A stretch of DNA of 30,604 nucleotides from B13-G4 sp030606805. GTDB lineage: Bacteria; Desulfobacterota; Desulfobacteria; Desulfobacterales; ETH-SRB1. A program made the position numbers and the translations under genes. Shown piece after piece: positions 1 to 7,868 of the stretch (position 1 is the stretch's first letter; every line of letters starts with the position of its first letter). The notes below the pieces were generated by a model. That model saw only the letters and a program-made list of their open reading frames with translations, had not been told where the DNA came from and did not search any database. The DNA lies in the NCBI GenBank assembly GCA_030606805.1, contig JAUWFS010000011.1, forward strand, positions 1-30,604, in the 5' to 3' direction.

Positions 1-413
1 TGTATAAAAAGACGATCCCCTCCTTTTAGTGTGGCAGGGTTCAGGTCGGAAACAATGCCCATATCAACCACAAAAACATCTGCATTGACCTGCCCTGCAA
101 GAATATTGATGCCTGCGCCACCGTTTAAAAAGGTTTTTATCATCTCGCCTGTTACTTCCTGGGGATAAGCGCTGACCCCCTCTTCCACCACGCCATGGTC
201 TCCGGCCATAACCAAAAATGCTTTGTGCTCTATCAAAGGTTCAAGAGTTTTTTGAATACCGCATAACTGCTCAGAAATCTCATGGAGCCGGCCAAGTGCT
301 CTTGGAGGCATTACCAGTTGAGATGTCCGATCCCTTGCTCTTTCGATCCATTCTCCACCCACAGGCGTAATCCCTTTTAAAACCTCTTCCAACCCCATAC
401 TTTTATCAACCAT
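1..413 (-). CDS. cobT: Nicotinate-nucleotide--dimethylbenzimidazole phosphoribosyltransferase, N-terminal part (cut by window edge)
   Basis: CobT transfers phosphoribose from nicotinate mononucleotide to dimethylbenzimidazole, making alpha-ribazole phosphate for the lower ligand of cobalamin; it acts in the cytoplasm. About 137 residues are visible and the frame stays open to base 1, so this is only the N-terminal third or so. Seen: the segment GDHGVVEEGVSAYPQEVT, typical of the CobT substrate pocket, followed by a glycine-rich FLNGGAGINIL stretch. The ATG at 411-413 is preceded on the minus strand by a GGAGGT ribosome binding site at good spacing, which fixes the start. No other cobalamin gene is visible; any would lie to the left of the window. 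Family assignment is from recognised motifs and is fairly certain. Confidence 0.93.
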   Translation of the reverse strand, partial: MVDKSMGLEEVLKGITPVGGEWIERARDRTSQLVMPPRALGRLHEISEQLCGIQKTLEPLIEHKAFLVMAGDHGVVEEGVSAYPQEVTGEMIKTFLNGGAGINILAGQVNADVFVVDMGIVSDLNPATLKGGDRLFI

Positions 414-493
414 CTTTTATCTACCTCCGATTGCTTTATCGTAATAGTTCAGCCGCTAAGGCATAAAATATAATTCTCTTGAAATTCATAATT

Positions 494-650
494 TAGTGCC
501 TGAACGAAAACCCCTGGTTCCGAGCGGTCATTGCGAGGAGTGAGGAACGAACGACGAAGCAATCCCCTTCTTTCCGAGAGATTGCTTCGTCGCTACGCTC
601 CTCGCAATAACAGGAAAAACATAATTCAGGAGGTTTTCGTTCAGGCACTA
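494..650. repeat. Palindromic MITE-like element, copy 1 (TAGTGCCTGAACG termini)
   Basis: Terminal inverted repeats TAGTGCCTGAACGAAAACC (494-512) and its exact complement (632-650) bound a 157-bp element. A second element with nearly the same termini but different contents lies at 21793-21984. Both ends abut TA, which would fit a TA target duplication of the IS630/mariner kind; this is inference, as no transposase is present. With the relic at 652-702 it accounts for most of the gene-free 414-843 stretch. In 414-493 and 703-843 I see no gene or clear signal. Confidence 0.8.
530..608. repeat. Inner dispersed palindrome (ATTGCGAGGA family)
   Basis: Inside the 494-650 element lies a second palindrome with arms ATTGCGAGGAGTGAGG... 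and ...GCTACGCTCCTCGCAAT, plus inner GAAGCAATC/GATTGCTTC. This is a repeat type I know from many unrelated bacterial genomes, where its translation gives spurious peptides such as CEERSDEAIS. It explains why reading frames here look open without being genes. Confidence 0.75.
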
Positions 651-651
651 A

Positions 652-702
652 AAGAACTAATCTCGCCTCAGATGCAGCTAATTCAATTCCGCAGATTATC
701 AT
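652..702 (-). pseudogene. Beheaded gene relic: N-terminal 17 codons with intact ribosome binding site
   Basis: On the minus strand an ATG at 700-702 follows a strong GGAGGG ribosome binding site (706-711) and encodes MIICGIELAASEARLVL before running into the repeat element at 494-650. After that point the frame only reads repeat sequence. The short peptide resembles, from memory, the start of DUF3010-type proteins. I infer that the element inserted into, or replaced, the rest of the gene; no matching C-terminal part was recognised at 414-493. The family call rests on about 17 residues and is tentative. Confidence 0.4.
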
Positions 703-843
703 TTTCCCTCCTCGGCATGATCACCTGCGGCGGGTATTTTCAATGGCTCATGTTAAGATGAAGGATCTTCGGTAAAACAAGAAATGCCAAAAACGCTATG
801 GCTTCCACCCGTCAGAATGCATCAAATTGTTCGGCTTAGCCTT

Positions 844-1224
844 TTAGTGTTGTTTAAAATACAATTCTTTAGTTGAGAATTTGATGTTAATATCGAAATG
901 TCTCAAAATGTCAGTGCCTATAAATCCGTTTATTCCTAAATCAGCTTGAATATCACCAAACTCAATTTCAACATTCTCCAATGATATTTGATCTATAGTT
1001 ATTTTTTCCACTTCCTGGTTGACAACTTCTTGAGTTCCACCGCCAATACCAACTAATCTTTTGACAAATGAAGGCTTTTTATAATTGAATTCGACTAAAT
1101 CAATATCTATAGCAGTTGTCGCAGAACCTGTATCCAAAATACAATTATTGATCTTTATGTCTTCCCCTTCGTATTCTATATCTATGGAAACCCAAATCAG
1201 ACCATTTCTAAAATTAAAATTCAT
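844..1224 (-). CDS. Retropepsin-like aspartic protease-fold protein (clan AA)
   Basis: This 126-residue protein has the single-lobe layout of retropepsin-like proteases: the catalytic-type motif LDTGSATTAI (Asp31-Thr-Gly-Ser), a flap-like glycine run VGIGGGTQ in the middle, and a second hydrophobic-Gly motif, GINGFIGTDIL, near the C-terminus. Such proteins act as homodimers, each chain giving one aspartate. There is no signal peptide, so a cytoplasmic location is likely. The start ATG overlaps the stop of the upstream 84-residue gene by ATGA, so the two are translationally coupled. I recall similar pairs (an 80-90 residue partner followed by this protein) in cyanobacteria and other phyla. The physiological substrate is unknown. 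Fold call good, proteolytic activity unproven. Confidence 0.75.
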   Translation of the reverse strand: MNFNFRNGLIWVSIDIEYEGEDIKINNCILDTGSATTAIDIDLVEFNYKKPSFVKRLVGIGGGTQEVVNQEVEKITIDQISLENVEIEFGDIQADLGINGFIGTDILRHFDINIKFSTKELYFKQH

Positions 1225-1475
1225 CTCAAAATTCCTTTAACAGGCACATCTTCAATTATAAAATCCATAGGGGTTGTTGGCAGCGAAAATAAAACGTTTG
1301 TACCTTTCTTTTTATGTTGTTGATATGCTTTTCTAATTTCCTTTCCATCTTTGCTAACCCTTAAAATATTTCCTTCTAATATTCTATACTTAGTTTCAGA
1401 TATTTTTTCTTCAACGACATCTCCGATTAAAATAAATTTATTTGGGTGTTTTTGGCGAATTTCTGTCCATTTCAT
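1221..1475 (-). CDS. Small conserved partner of the retropepsin-like protein (function unknown)
   Basis: An 84-residue soluble protein starting MKWTEIRQKHPNKFILIGDV. The opening Met-Lys-Trp-x-Glu-Ile followed by a Phe/Leu/Ile-rich strand resembles small proteins that I recall just upstream of retropepsin-like genes in other bacteria. No catalytic motif, transmembrane segment or DNA-binding motif is visible. An AAGGAG ribosome binding site sits 8 bases before the ATG. Its stop overlaps the next gene's start (ATGA, 1221-1224), so the pair should be made together, perhaps as a complex or as inhibitor and protease. That role is inference; the evidence is gene order and coupling only. Confidence 0.6.
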   Translation of the reverse strand: MKWTEIRQKHPNKFILIGDVVEEKISETKYRILEGNILRVSKDGKEIRKAYQQHKKKGTNVLFSLPTTPMDFIIEDVPVKGILR

Positions 1476-1515
1476 TTTTTCAACTCCTTGAGTAAATGTT
1501 TATGAAGCCTAATGC

Positions 1516-1575
1516 GCATAACTGGCCGGCAATGGATCGTAGCGTAATTTCCAGTCCGAGTTGATGCGGTTATGG
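1516..1575. repeat. Imperfect palindrome with bulges, attC-like
   Basis: The segment opens GCATAAC (1516-1522) and closes GTTATGG (1569-1575). Within it GCATAACTGGCCGG can pair with the complement of CCAGTCCGAGTTGATGC if a few bases bulge out. An imperfect stem with extrahelical bases and GTTATG-type ends is reminiscent of integron attC sites, but conserved features are incomplete and no integrase is in the window. It lies 40 bp upstream of the two-gene retropepsin module, in the gene-free 1476-1792 stretch. Confidence 0.3.
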
Positions 1576-1630
1576 AAGGTTATAAATCGCGTTTTTTTCG
1601 GTGAGCAATGAGCATCACAAGGCACGAAGG

Positions 1631-1656
1631 TGCGGAATAGCAAGCTATTTCAAGCC
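1631..1656. repeat. Short dispersed repeat (GGAATAGCAAGCTATTTC)
   Basis: TGCGGAATAGCAAGCTATTT contains the small hairpin AATAGC-AA-GCTATT. A close relative in the opposite orientation lies at 20019-20045 (complement reads GGAATAGCGAGCTATTTCG). The two are separated by unrelated genes, so this is a dispersed genomic repeat, not a local duplication. Confidence 0.55.
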
Positions 1657-1795
1657 TTAGTGGCCACTCAAGAACAAATCAACATTGAAGCCGAATTATA
1701 ACTCTTTAGAATTAATTGATATTATTGTATTTAATGAAAGCTATAATGTTATAATTCCGCCTTTATACACGCTTTTAATTTTGAGTGACCACTTA
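1657..1795. repeat. MITE-like inverted-repeat element overlapping the lipoprotein stop codon
   Basis: Outer arms TTAGTGGCCACTCAA and TTGAGTGACCACTTAG are imperfect inverted repeats. Inner arms GCCGAATTATAAC and GTTATAATTCCGCC continue the symmetry, leaving an AT-rich centre. The right arm contains the TAA stop (1793-1795) of the Ig-domain lipoprotein gene, so the element either inserted exactly at the gene end or now supplies its stop. In RNA it could fold into a long hairpin and act as a 3' end or stabiliser. Confidence 0.6.
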
Positions 1796-4033
1796 GTAAC
1801 CTAAACCGCAGGTACCATTATCCACCATTTTATCAGTGCAAAGAAGCACGGCTTCGTAAAAATTTGAGACTCCGCCTGCTTCAGCGGTCAGTCTTATCTT
1901 TATATTTTCCGCATGGGATTGGAGATAGTAAAGGGTTGAGGAAGCCACACCATTTACTGTCTCAATATTACTGTCTACTATACAACTGTTGACTGGATCT
2001 ATGACACCATTGCCATTTATATCTTCACCTGTATCAAGTATACCATTGTTATCTACATCTTCAGTTGTTGCCATAGCAACAACAATTTCTCCATCTAAAT
2101 TTACATCATCAGTAAACCATGTCACACCTAAACCTGGATTAGAATAGTCAGGACAAGGATCTATCGGATCGCCGTTAAAGTCCCAGCATTCAAGGTCTCC
2201 ATCATTATCTCTGTCCTCATCAAATTCTATGGCATCGACTGAAAAATTGACCGAAGTCCCATCAGGTACGGGATTGCCGTTAGCATCTGTAGCCAGAGCA
2301 CTCACATCAACAGTTAAATGTCCGCCATCTGGGGTTAAGTTGTGCAAGTCAATACCTACGCCGATATTTGCAATTGGCCCTGCAATTGTCAATGATGTGA
2401 CGCCAGAAGATCCCTCGAAATCAGATTTGGTGTTTGCTTCTATCTCGACGCCTTCAAGTGTGCTCGGCAGAGAGCCTGCATGCAGTTTTGTGGTGGCAAT
2501 GCCAAAATTATCAGTTGTTTTAACAGCATTGCTCAAGTATTCACCACTGCCTGGCCCATCGGTTATTCGAAACCAGATATCCTGGTTAACTGCAGGTTGA
2601 TCTTTATCATCATAAACTCTGGCTGTAATAGTAGAAACCCCGGTATCTGTAGAAATAACATTGGGGCTTGAACCCAGGACAATTTTCGTAGCATCCCCTC
2701 CAACCACTACTATTTGAGTGGATGCGGAAAGCTCGGTAGGTGGTGTGTCGGAACCTATAGTAACATTGGCATCAATGATGGCAACGCCTGCTTGTATATC
2801 CGCGGTTAATGTTGTTTCAGCCAAACCAAAAATGTCTGTCTCAGCACTCATTGGCTCCAAGTCTCCCAGGCTGGTACTGAAAAAAACATTATTAAAGGCC
2901 ATATTGTTGCCTCCGGCCTCAATAATTTTTGCAATAACATCTGCTTGCTCATTGACCCTTATGGTATTTATATCATCAGCAGGGTCTGTGCCCTGTTTAT
3001 AAGCTTTCAGCGTAAACAAATAGCGAGTAAATACAACCTGGACCGGTTGATCTGCGTCCTTGCCCCTTCCATTGGCCGTTACTTTGACCGTTGATGATTT
3101 AGAAGAATCAAGACCTACCCCTGCTTTTCCAAACATATCAGTCTCTTGTGAAGACCCGTCCAACACACCACCTCCCTCCTCAATAGAAAATTCTATGATT
3201 GCATCAGGGATCGGGTTGCCAGCCGCATCTTTGAGAGTTGCCGTAATTGTAGAAGGATCTCCACCTGCCAGAAGATTGTCAGGATCAGCTTCAAGGCTCA
3301 AGTCTATACCGGTAAAAGCAACGGTTATGCTTTCTTGTACTAATTTAACTTTTGCAGTAATCTTTACTTCAGAGTCATTCCATCGATCACTGGTAAGTTC
3401 TGCTACTGCCTGACCACTAGAATCTGTTGTGACAGGGGATATAATGGTACCTCGTTCTGTTTCAAATATTACATCAACATCCGGCACAGCCTGATTTGCG
3501 GCTGATTTAACCGTGGCCGTAATCGTGCTGGTACTAGTCCCATCTGCAACAATACTCGTTGGATGAGCCGACACAATTATTGTGGAAGCGCCACCACCGC
3601 TTTCAGTAAAAGTTACAGATGTTGTTTGGGTAACGTTGTTGGAAGTAGCCGTCACCGTTACAGGGCCTGCGGTCGTACCGGCAATCAGCGAAACTATCAC
3701 AACACCGGTATCATCAGGTGTGGTTGTAGTACCGCTCGATAAGGTGCCGAGGGTCGTTGAAAAAGTTACTGATGTTCCCTGCGTTACTGCATTCCCGGCA
3801 TCGTCCGTCAAGGTAGCAGTAATTGATGTAGAACCGGATCCGTCTGCCGGAATGCTGGTCGGGTCGGCACTGAGCGTCATTGATGCAGTTGCGCCGCCAC
3901 CGCTTTCATCAGCCGTGGAATCGCCACTGTCGCCTCCCCCGCCATCATCTCCACCTCCGCTTGACCCGCAGCCTGCTAAGAGAAAGGTCATAAGAACTAT
4001 TAGAATAACAATACCGGTGTATTTGAATTTCAT
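1793..4033 (-). CDS. Ig-like (Big_1-type) repeat lipoprotein, putative surface adhesin next to pilQ
   Basis: The 746-residue product starts with a lipoprotein signal (hydrophobic MKFKYTGIVILIVLMTFLL, lipobox LAGC, Cys22) and a flexible Gly/Ser/Asp-rich linker. About six Ig-like repeats follow, at roughly 50-145, 150-240, 242-335, 337-445, 446-555 and 556-740, several with the invasin/intimin-type core 'ITAT..D..GN.V' and 'V.F....G'. The last region carries acidic loops such as DVDNNGILDTGEDINGNG, which look calcium binding, and extra cysteines. It should be anchored in the outer membrane and extend outward. It lies 140 bp downstream of pilQ on the same strand, so a pilus-linked or surface adhesion role is plausible but inferred. 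A GGGGAG ribosome binding site supports the ATG at 4033. Confidence 0.8.
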   Translation of the reverse strand: MKFKYTGIVILIVLMTFLLAGCGSSGGGDDGGGGDSGDSTADESGGGATASMTLSADPTSIPADGSGSTSITATLTDDAGNAVTQGTSVTFSTTLGTLSSGTTTTPDDTGVVIVSLIAGTTAGPVTVTATSNNVTQTTSVTFTESGGGASTIIVSAHPTSIVADGTSTSTITATVKSAANQAVPDVDVIFETERGTIISPVTTDSSGQAVAELTSDRWNDSEVKITAKVKLVQESITVAFTGIDLSLEADPDNLLAGGDPSTITATLKDAAGNPIPDAIIEFSIEEGGGVLDGSSQETDMFGKAGVGLDSSKSSTVKVTANGRGKDADQPVQVVFTRYLFTLKAYKQGTDPADDINTIRVNEQADVIAKIIEAGGNNMAFNNVFFSTSLGDLEPMSAETDIFGLAETTLTADIQAGVAIIDANVTIGSDTPPTELSASTQIVVVGGDATKIVLGSSPNVISTDTGVSTITARVYDDKDQPAVNQDIWFRITDGPGSGEYLSNAVKTTDNFGIATTKLHAGSLPSTLEGVEIEANTKSDFEGSSGVTSLTIAGPIANIGVGIDLHNLTPDGGHLTVDVSALATDANGNPVPDGTSVNFSVDAIEFDEDRDNDGDLECWDFNGDPIDPCPDYSNPGLGVTWFTDDVNLDGEIVVAMATTEDVDNNGILDTGEDINGNGVIDPVNSCIVDSNIETVNGVASSTLYYLQSHAENIKIRLTAEAGGVSNFYEAVLLCTDKMVDNGTCGLGY

Positions 4034-4173
4034 AACGCTCCCCTTATTAGCTCAAAGGTAAAAGTTCAAGGACTCAAGGCTCAAGTCTCAAAGTAAAATG
4101 GAAATTTCAATACAGCTTCGATGATTTGTTGATTCGTAACCCATCTTTATCACCCAATCGTGTATCCATTCAA

Positions 4174-6408
4174 TCATCTAATCATATCACGTTGCTCAAG
4201 CCTGACTATTCTTGGGGTAATAAATATCAGCAGCTCTTCTTTGTTGTCTGTTTTGTTTGTTGATTTAAAAAGCCAACCAATCAGGGGAATTTTTGATAAC
4301 CAGGGGACACCAGATACGCCTGAGGATTTGGATGTTTTAATAATGCCGCCAATTACAACAGTGTTCCCATCGTCTATCAATAGCTCAGTCTCAGCGGTTT
4401 TTGTTGTAAATGATCGTCCTGCTGCGTACTCAAGTCCAAGGTCTTTCTTTTCAATTGTTATATTCATTGAAATGCGATCGTCAGGAGTTACGTGAGGTTT
4501 AACTTTCAGGACGAGATCTATGTCTTCAAATACAGTCGTAGTATTGCCGGATTCGTCCAGCTTAAGGTATGGATAGCGCAGTCCCTGTGTAATTGTGGCT
4601 TCTTTGTTGTCAAGTGTTACAATTTTGGGTGAGGAAATTATCTTGCCTTCCCCCTCTGATTCCATTGCCAGCAACATGGCGTTTAGTAAAAATGGAGTGC
4701 CGGCTATTTTTGTAAAATTAAAACCCATACCCCCCATGCTTGTTGTAAGCAAGGTGCTGGGAACGTTCATTGCCATATTGTAGCCGTATGTGCCTCCAAG
4801 GATATCATAGCCCCTTTGCGGGCCTATTCCGGCACGAGGATCATCTTCTTGAATACCGCCGGCCGCTCCCCACTGGGTTCCGATTTCCCTTGAAAAACTG
4901 GTGGTAGCCTCTACTATCCTGGCTTCGATAATTACCTGAGGTGTTACCTTGTCGAGATTTTTTACTATTTCCCTGGCCCTGTCTATCTTGTCAGGAATAG
5001 CTGTTATAATTATAGTGTTGGTCCGTTGGTCGGCGCCGGCGTTGCCTCGTTCCGTTAATATCGCTTCAATTTTCGGCAGTAAGTCTTCCTGCGCATTGGC
5101 ATAGTTAACGGAAATATATTCGGTAACAAGCGGCTCTAAGGCTAATTTATCCCTTTTGAACACCGCTTCTTTTTTAAGCGTTTCCGCCGTGGCTATCCTT
5201 ATTACATCTCCCTCAAAAACCCTGCCGAGCTGGTTCATTTTAAGGATCAGATCGAGTACCTGTTCCCATGGTACTGGTTTATCTAAAGCCATAGTAACTT
5301 TGCCGGCAACATCTTTGTCAATTGCAAAGTTTTTTCCACCCACCTCTTGTAATATTCGAAAAACATTTTTAATGTCGGTTTCATAAAAATCCAGGGCTAT
5401 TTTTTCGCCCCTATATTTTTCAGCAAATAGACCATCAGGTGTTTCTTCATCAATATCAACTTCTGTCTCAATTTTTTCTTTAGTTACAGTTTGGGTAAGA
5501 ACTTCCTTCCATGCGGGAAGTTTAGCATCTTCCAAAGGTCTGGGCGCTATTGATGATGCTTCGAAATGGACCAATAACAAATTCTCATTCTGTTCAATAA
5601 AATAAGGCACGGTCTCCCGCAGCTCGATTGTGAGCATGGAGGTATTTTTTATGGCAGGTGTCTGAACAGGTATAATTCTATCTACTGCGCTTTTAAAACG
5701 GGTAGTAATCAGCGGGAATTTGCGGTAATCCGGCAGTCTGGTATCTATCAGTTTTAGTTGTAACAATTGGGGCGAAGCTTTTTTTATTCTGTATTCAACA
5801 GGTCGAGTTGTTCCAATAATGATGGTCGATTTTCCGGCTTCTTCACTGGAAAAATCAATACGATTAACCCACGCTGGCTTTTTGGCTTTTTCTTCCTTTA
5901 TTTCTACTGGTTTTTCTACCGGCCCAGAGGAAGATGAAATTGGGGAAGATAAGGCTTTAGATGGTCTGGAAAATGATATTTTAAGACCGGTTTCTTCATT
6001 AGCTGCTTTATAGGGAACATCTTTTTTTAGTAATATTTTGATCCTGGATTTATGACCTTTTTCATTTAACTCGGAAGCTGTTATTGGGCCAACAATTTCG
6101 CTTTCCGGCGAAATATTTGTTTTGATATTATCAAGAAGAGCTGTTTCAGGAAAGTAAAGCAGTACAGCCAGGGGAAAGAGTTGTTTAACAGACATGTAAG
6201 TCAATAAACGATTCCCCTTAATCAACACATTAAATGATTCCGGATCCTCTGAGGTGCTTATTTCAGTTATAAGCTTTGGTTCAGGAGAAACTTCCATATC
6301 TTTTTTTGCAGCCATATTTTGAGCACATCCTGTAAATACAGGTATTAAAATTACCAGGAAAATGGCTATGGCCCTGATTTTTGACAATTTATAATTTCTG
6401 TAATTCAT
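4174..6408 (-). CDS. pilQ: Type IV pilus secretin PilQ (lipoprotein type)
   Basis: PilQ forms the outer-membrane ring through which the type IV pilus passes. I chose the ATG at 6408 (744 residues): it has GGAG 9 bases upstream, follows the pilP stop by one base, and puts a signal directly at the N-terminus (AIAIFLVILIPVFTGC lipobox). An upstream in-frame ATG at 6456 would bury the signal. Domains in order: two AMIN-type beta domains (about 40-130 and 180-290), an STN/N0 domain beginning IALDFYETDIKNVFRIL (about 330-410), one NolW-like N1 repeat ending RTNTIIITAIPDKIDRAREIV (about 415-500), and the C-terminal secretin barrel, including VPWLSKIPLIGWLFKS and LLIFITPRIV. It is the last pil gene of the cluster. 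Confidence 0.93.
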   Translation of the reverse strand: MNYRNYKLSKIRAIAIFLVILIPVFTGCAQNMAAKKDMEVSPEPKLITEISTSEDPESFNVLIKGNRLLTYMSVKQLFPLAVLLYFPETALLDNIKTNISPESEIVGPITASELNEKGHKSRIKILLKKDVPYKAANEETGLKISFSRPSKALSSPISSSSGPVEKPVEIKEEKAKKPAWVNRIDFSSEEAGKSTIIIGTTRPVEYRIKKASPQLLQLKLIDTRLPDYRKFPLITTRFKSAVDRIIPVQTPAIKNTSMLTIELRETVPYFIEQNENLLLVHFEASSIAPRPLEDAKLPAWKEVLTQTVTKEKIETEVDIDEETPDGLFAEKYRGEKIALDFYETDIKNVFRILQEVGGKNFAIDKDVAGKVTMALDKPVPWEQVLDLILKMNQLGRVFEGDVIRIATAETLKKEAVFKRDKLALEPLVTEYISVNYANAQEDLLPKIEAILTERGNAGADQRTNTIIITAIPDKIDRAREIVKNLDKVTPQVIIEARIVEATTSFSREIGTQWGAAGGIQEDDPRAGIGPQRGYDILGGTYGYNMAMNVPSTLLTTSMGGMGFNFTKIAGTPFLLNAMLLAMESEGEGKIISSPKIVTLDNKEATITQGLRYPYLKLDESGNTTTVFEDIDLVLKVKPHVTPDDRISMNITIEKKDLGLEYAAGRSFTTKTAETELLIDDGNTVVIGGIIKTSKSSGVSGVPWLSKIPLIGWLFKSTNKTDNKEELLIFITPRIVRLEQRDMIR

Positions 6409-6409
6409 A

Positions 6410-7051
6410 TTATTCTTCTCCAGGAGGCTTCTGAAGTTTAAGTTCTCTTTTAACAAGACTTGTTTTGCCTAATATGCTTTCGGCTTTTTCTTCAACAACT
6501 ACACAGCCCTTTAATATTTTTATTACCCTGCCTGATTTAATACCTATGCTGGTGCCTTTTTTTATTACAAACCCCTTGCCGGACGCATCTTCTACAAGCG
6601 CTTTGTTTCCGCCTGGCGCGAGGATTATCCCCACAAGCTTCAATTGACTCAAGTCAACCTTTTCAATAGGGGTAAGCGGAATGCGTTTTTTCTTTTTTCT
6701 GTCATTTTGATCAGCAAATGCGGAAGATTCATCTCTGAAAATTGAGGCAAATGGATCTATTTTCCCCTCAGCCTTATAACTGACAGTTGTTTCTGATAAT
6801 TCAATCTTTTGATCAGGAACCGCATCTGTTTTGCTGGTTTTTGGTTTTAATGCTTGTTTTTTTATTTCAGGTTTTGAGATTTCAATTTTTTGATCCTTCT
6901 TAATTGGCTGCTTTTCCTTTTTTGGCATTACAATTTTTTTGCTGATAACCGTTGCTTTTTTGGGCTTTTCCGGTTGATCATTGCAGCCATAATATAAGAA
7001 AAGACATGCTATGCAGATCACATTTAATATTTTGATAATATATTTACGCAT
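6410..7051 (-). CDS. pilP: Type IV pilus assembly lipoprotein PilP
   Basis: A 213-residue lipoprotein with signal MRKYIIKILNVICIACLFLY and lipobox LYYGC (Cys23). A long Lys/Pro/Glu-rich disordered linker (about 28-115) is followed by the PilP homology domain: 'PLTPIEKVDLSQLKLVGII' then 'ALVEDASGKGFVIKKGTSIG'. PilP links the inner-membrane PilNO complex to the N-terminal domains of PilQ across the periplasm. It is separated from pilO by 190 bp holding a strong palindrome (7106-7164), unlike the tight spacing elsewhere in the cluster, and has no clear Shine-Dalgarno sequence. Its stop is one base from the pilQ start, indicating coupling. Confidence 0.88.
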   Translation of the reverse strand: MRKYIIKILNVICIACLFLYYGCNDQPEKPKKATVISKKIVMPKKEKQPIKKDQKIEISKPEIKKQALKPKTSKTDAVPDQKIELSETTVSYKAEGKIDPFASIFRDESSAFADQNDRKKKKRIPLTPIEKVDLSQLKLVGIILAPGGNKALVEDASGKGFVIKKGTSIGIKSGRVIKILKGCVVVEEKAESILGKTSLVKRELKLQKPPGEE

Positions 7052-7105
7052 CGGCTTTTAACCTTGAACCCATGAGAACACTTACTCTTTCTTTTCCTTG
7101 CCTGG

Positions 7106-7164
7106 TTCCCATGCTCCAGCGTGGGAACCCATGTGGTATGCATTCCCACGCTGGAGCATGGGAA
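7106..7164. repeat. Perfect 22-bp inverted repeat between pilO and pilP
   Basis: Arms at 7106-7127 and 7143-7164 are exact reverse complements with a 15-base loop. Each arm is itself nearly palindromic (TTCCCA...TGGGAA), so several alternative folds exist. The 'GCTGGAGCATGGGAACGAG' motif is a dispersed repeat type I know from other genomes. Within the pil operon it could weaken or terminate read-through into pilPQ, or protect an mRNA end. Confidence 0.8.
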
Positions 7165-7241
7165 CGAGAACTTTTAATTCCTTAATTTATCAAGCATATG
7201 CTTTCTTTGAGCCTTTGTGTCTTGGTGGCTGATCTGTCCCT

Positions 7242-7868
7242 TTATTTCTTTTTCGCTGTGTTTGCCGCATCCTTTTCTTCAGTCTCGACAAACCTGTAGG
7301 TTGTAGCTGTACAGGAGGTGTTAAGCCCCTTCCCCTCCCGGGGTGTAGTCATCACAATATCTTTTATGTTTACTATTCTGAATAACCTTGAAACATTATC
7401 AAAAAAGAGTCCAACATTGTGGTAATTGCCGGCAACTTTAATTGAAACAGGAATTTCAGCATAAAAATCTTTATTAATTTCTGATATAGGCTGAAATAAA
7501 AGAAATTCCAGGCCGGCTTCCTTGCCGGCTTCGCTGATGCTGGTTAGCAAAGAAGGAATTTCTTTTTTGTCGGGCAACGCTTTCATGGCGATTTTGTATT
7601 TAGCTTCGGCTATTTTCATTTTTTCTCTATATTGGTTAAGCTGCGCAGCCTTTTTTTTAGCTGAAGCGAGCCTTTGCTCAAGATTTTTGTATTCTGAATT
7701 TAATTGATTCAGCCCTTCAAATTTTGGAAGATATAAAAAATAAATAAACGACCCTGTAATTACAATGAAAGTCGCAACACATATCAGGATTCTGTGAAGT
7801 TTTGATATGTTTCCAACTTTTTCAAATAAGGGTTCAATAGGTTTTAAAGAAATGTCGAATTTCTTCAT
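7242..7868 (-). CDS. pilO: Type IV pilus inner-membrane protein PilO
   Basis: A 208-residue bitopic protein: short cytoplasmic N-terminus, one membrane helix at about 28-48 (ILICVATFIVITGSFIYFLY), a coiled coil (about 50-95, LNSEYKNLEQRLASAKKKAAQ), then a ferredoxin-like periplasmic domain with 'KEIPSLLTSISEAGKEAGLE' and 'VAGNYHNVGLFFDNVSRL', typical of PilO. It pairs with PilN and carries PilP. The start codon shares one base with the pilN stop (TAATG), indicating translational coupling. Length and domain order match the family. Confidence 0.9.
   Translation of the reverse strand: MKKFDISLKPIEPLFEKVGNISKLHRILICVATFIVITGSFIYFLYLPKFEGLNQLNSEYKNLEQRLASAKKKAAQLNQYREKMKIAEAKYKIAMKALPDKKEIPSLLTSISEAGKEAGLEFLLFQPISEINKDFYAEIPVSIKVAGNYHNVGLFFDNVSRLFRIVNIKDIVMTTPREGKGLNTSCTATTYRFVETEEKDAANTAKKK

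Noticed and set aside
493..702. Open frame of 69 codons reading through the relic and repeat
   Set aside because: Beyond the first 17 codons it is translation of a dispersed palindrome (CEERSDEAIS-type spurious peptide), so it is listed as a relic only.
3582..4061. 159-codon open frame opposite the Ig lipoprotein gene
   Set aside because: Its Pro/Val/Ser-rich product is the antisense of the Gly/Thr-rich lipoprotein; no motif or ribosome binding site supports it. The same holds for 2229-2600 and 3060-3413.
6409..6456. Longer pilQ start at the ATG at 6456
   Set aside because: It would overlap pilP by 47 bases and bury the lipoprotein signal; the ATG at 6408 has a better ribosome binding site.
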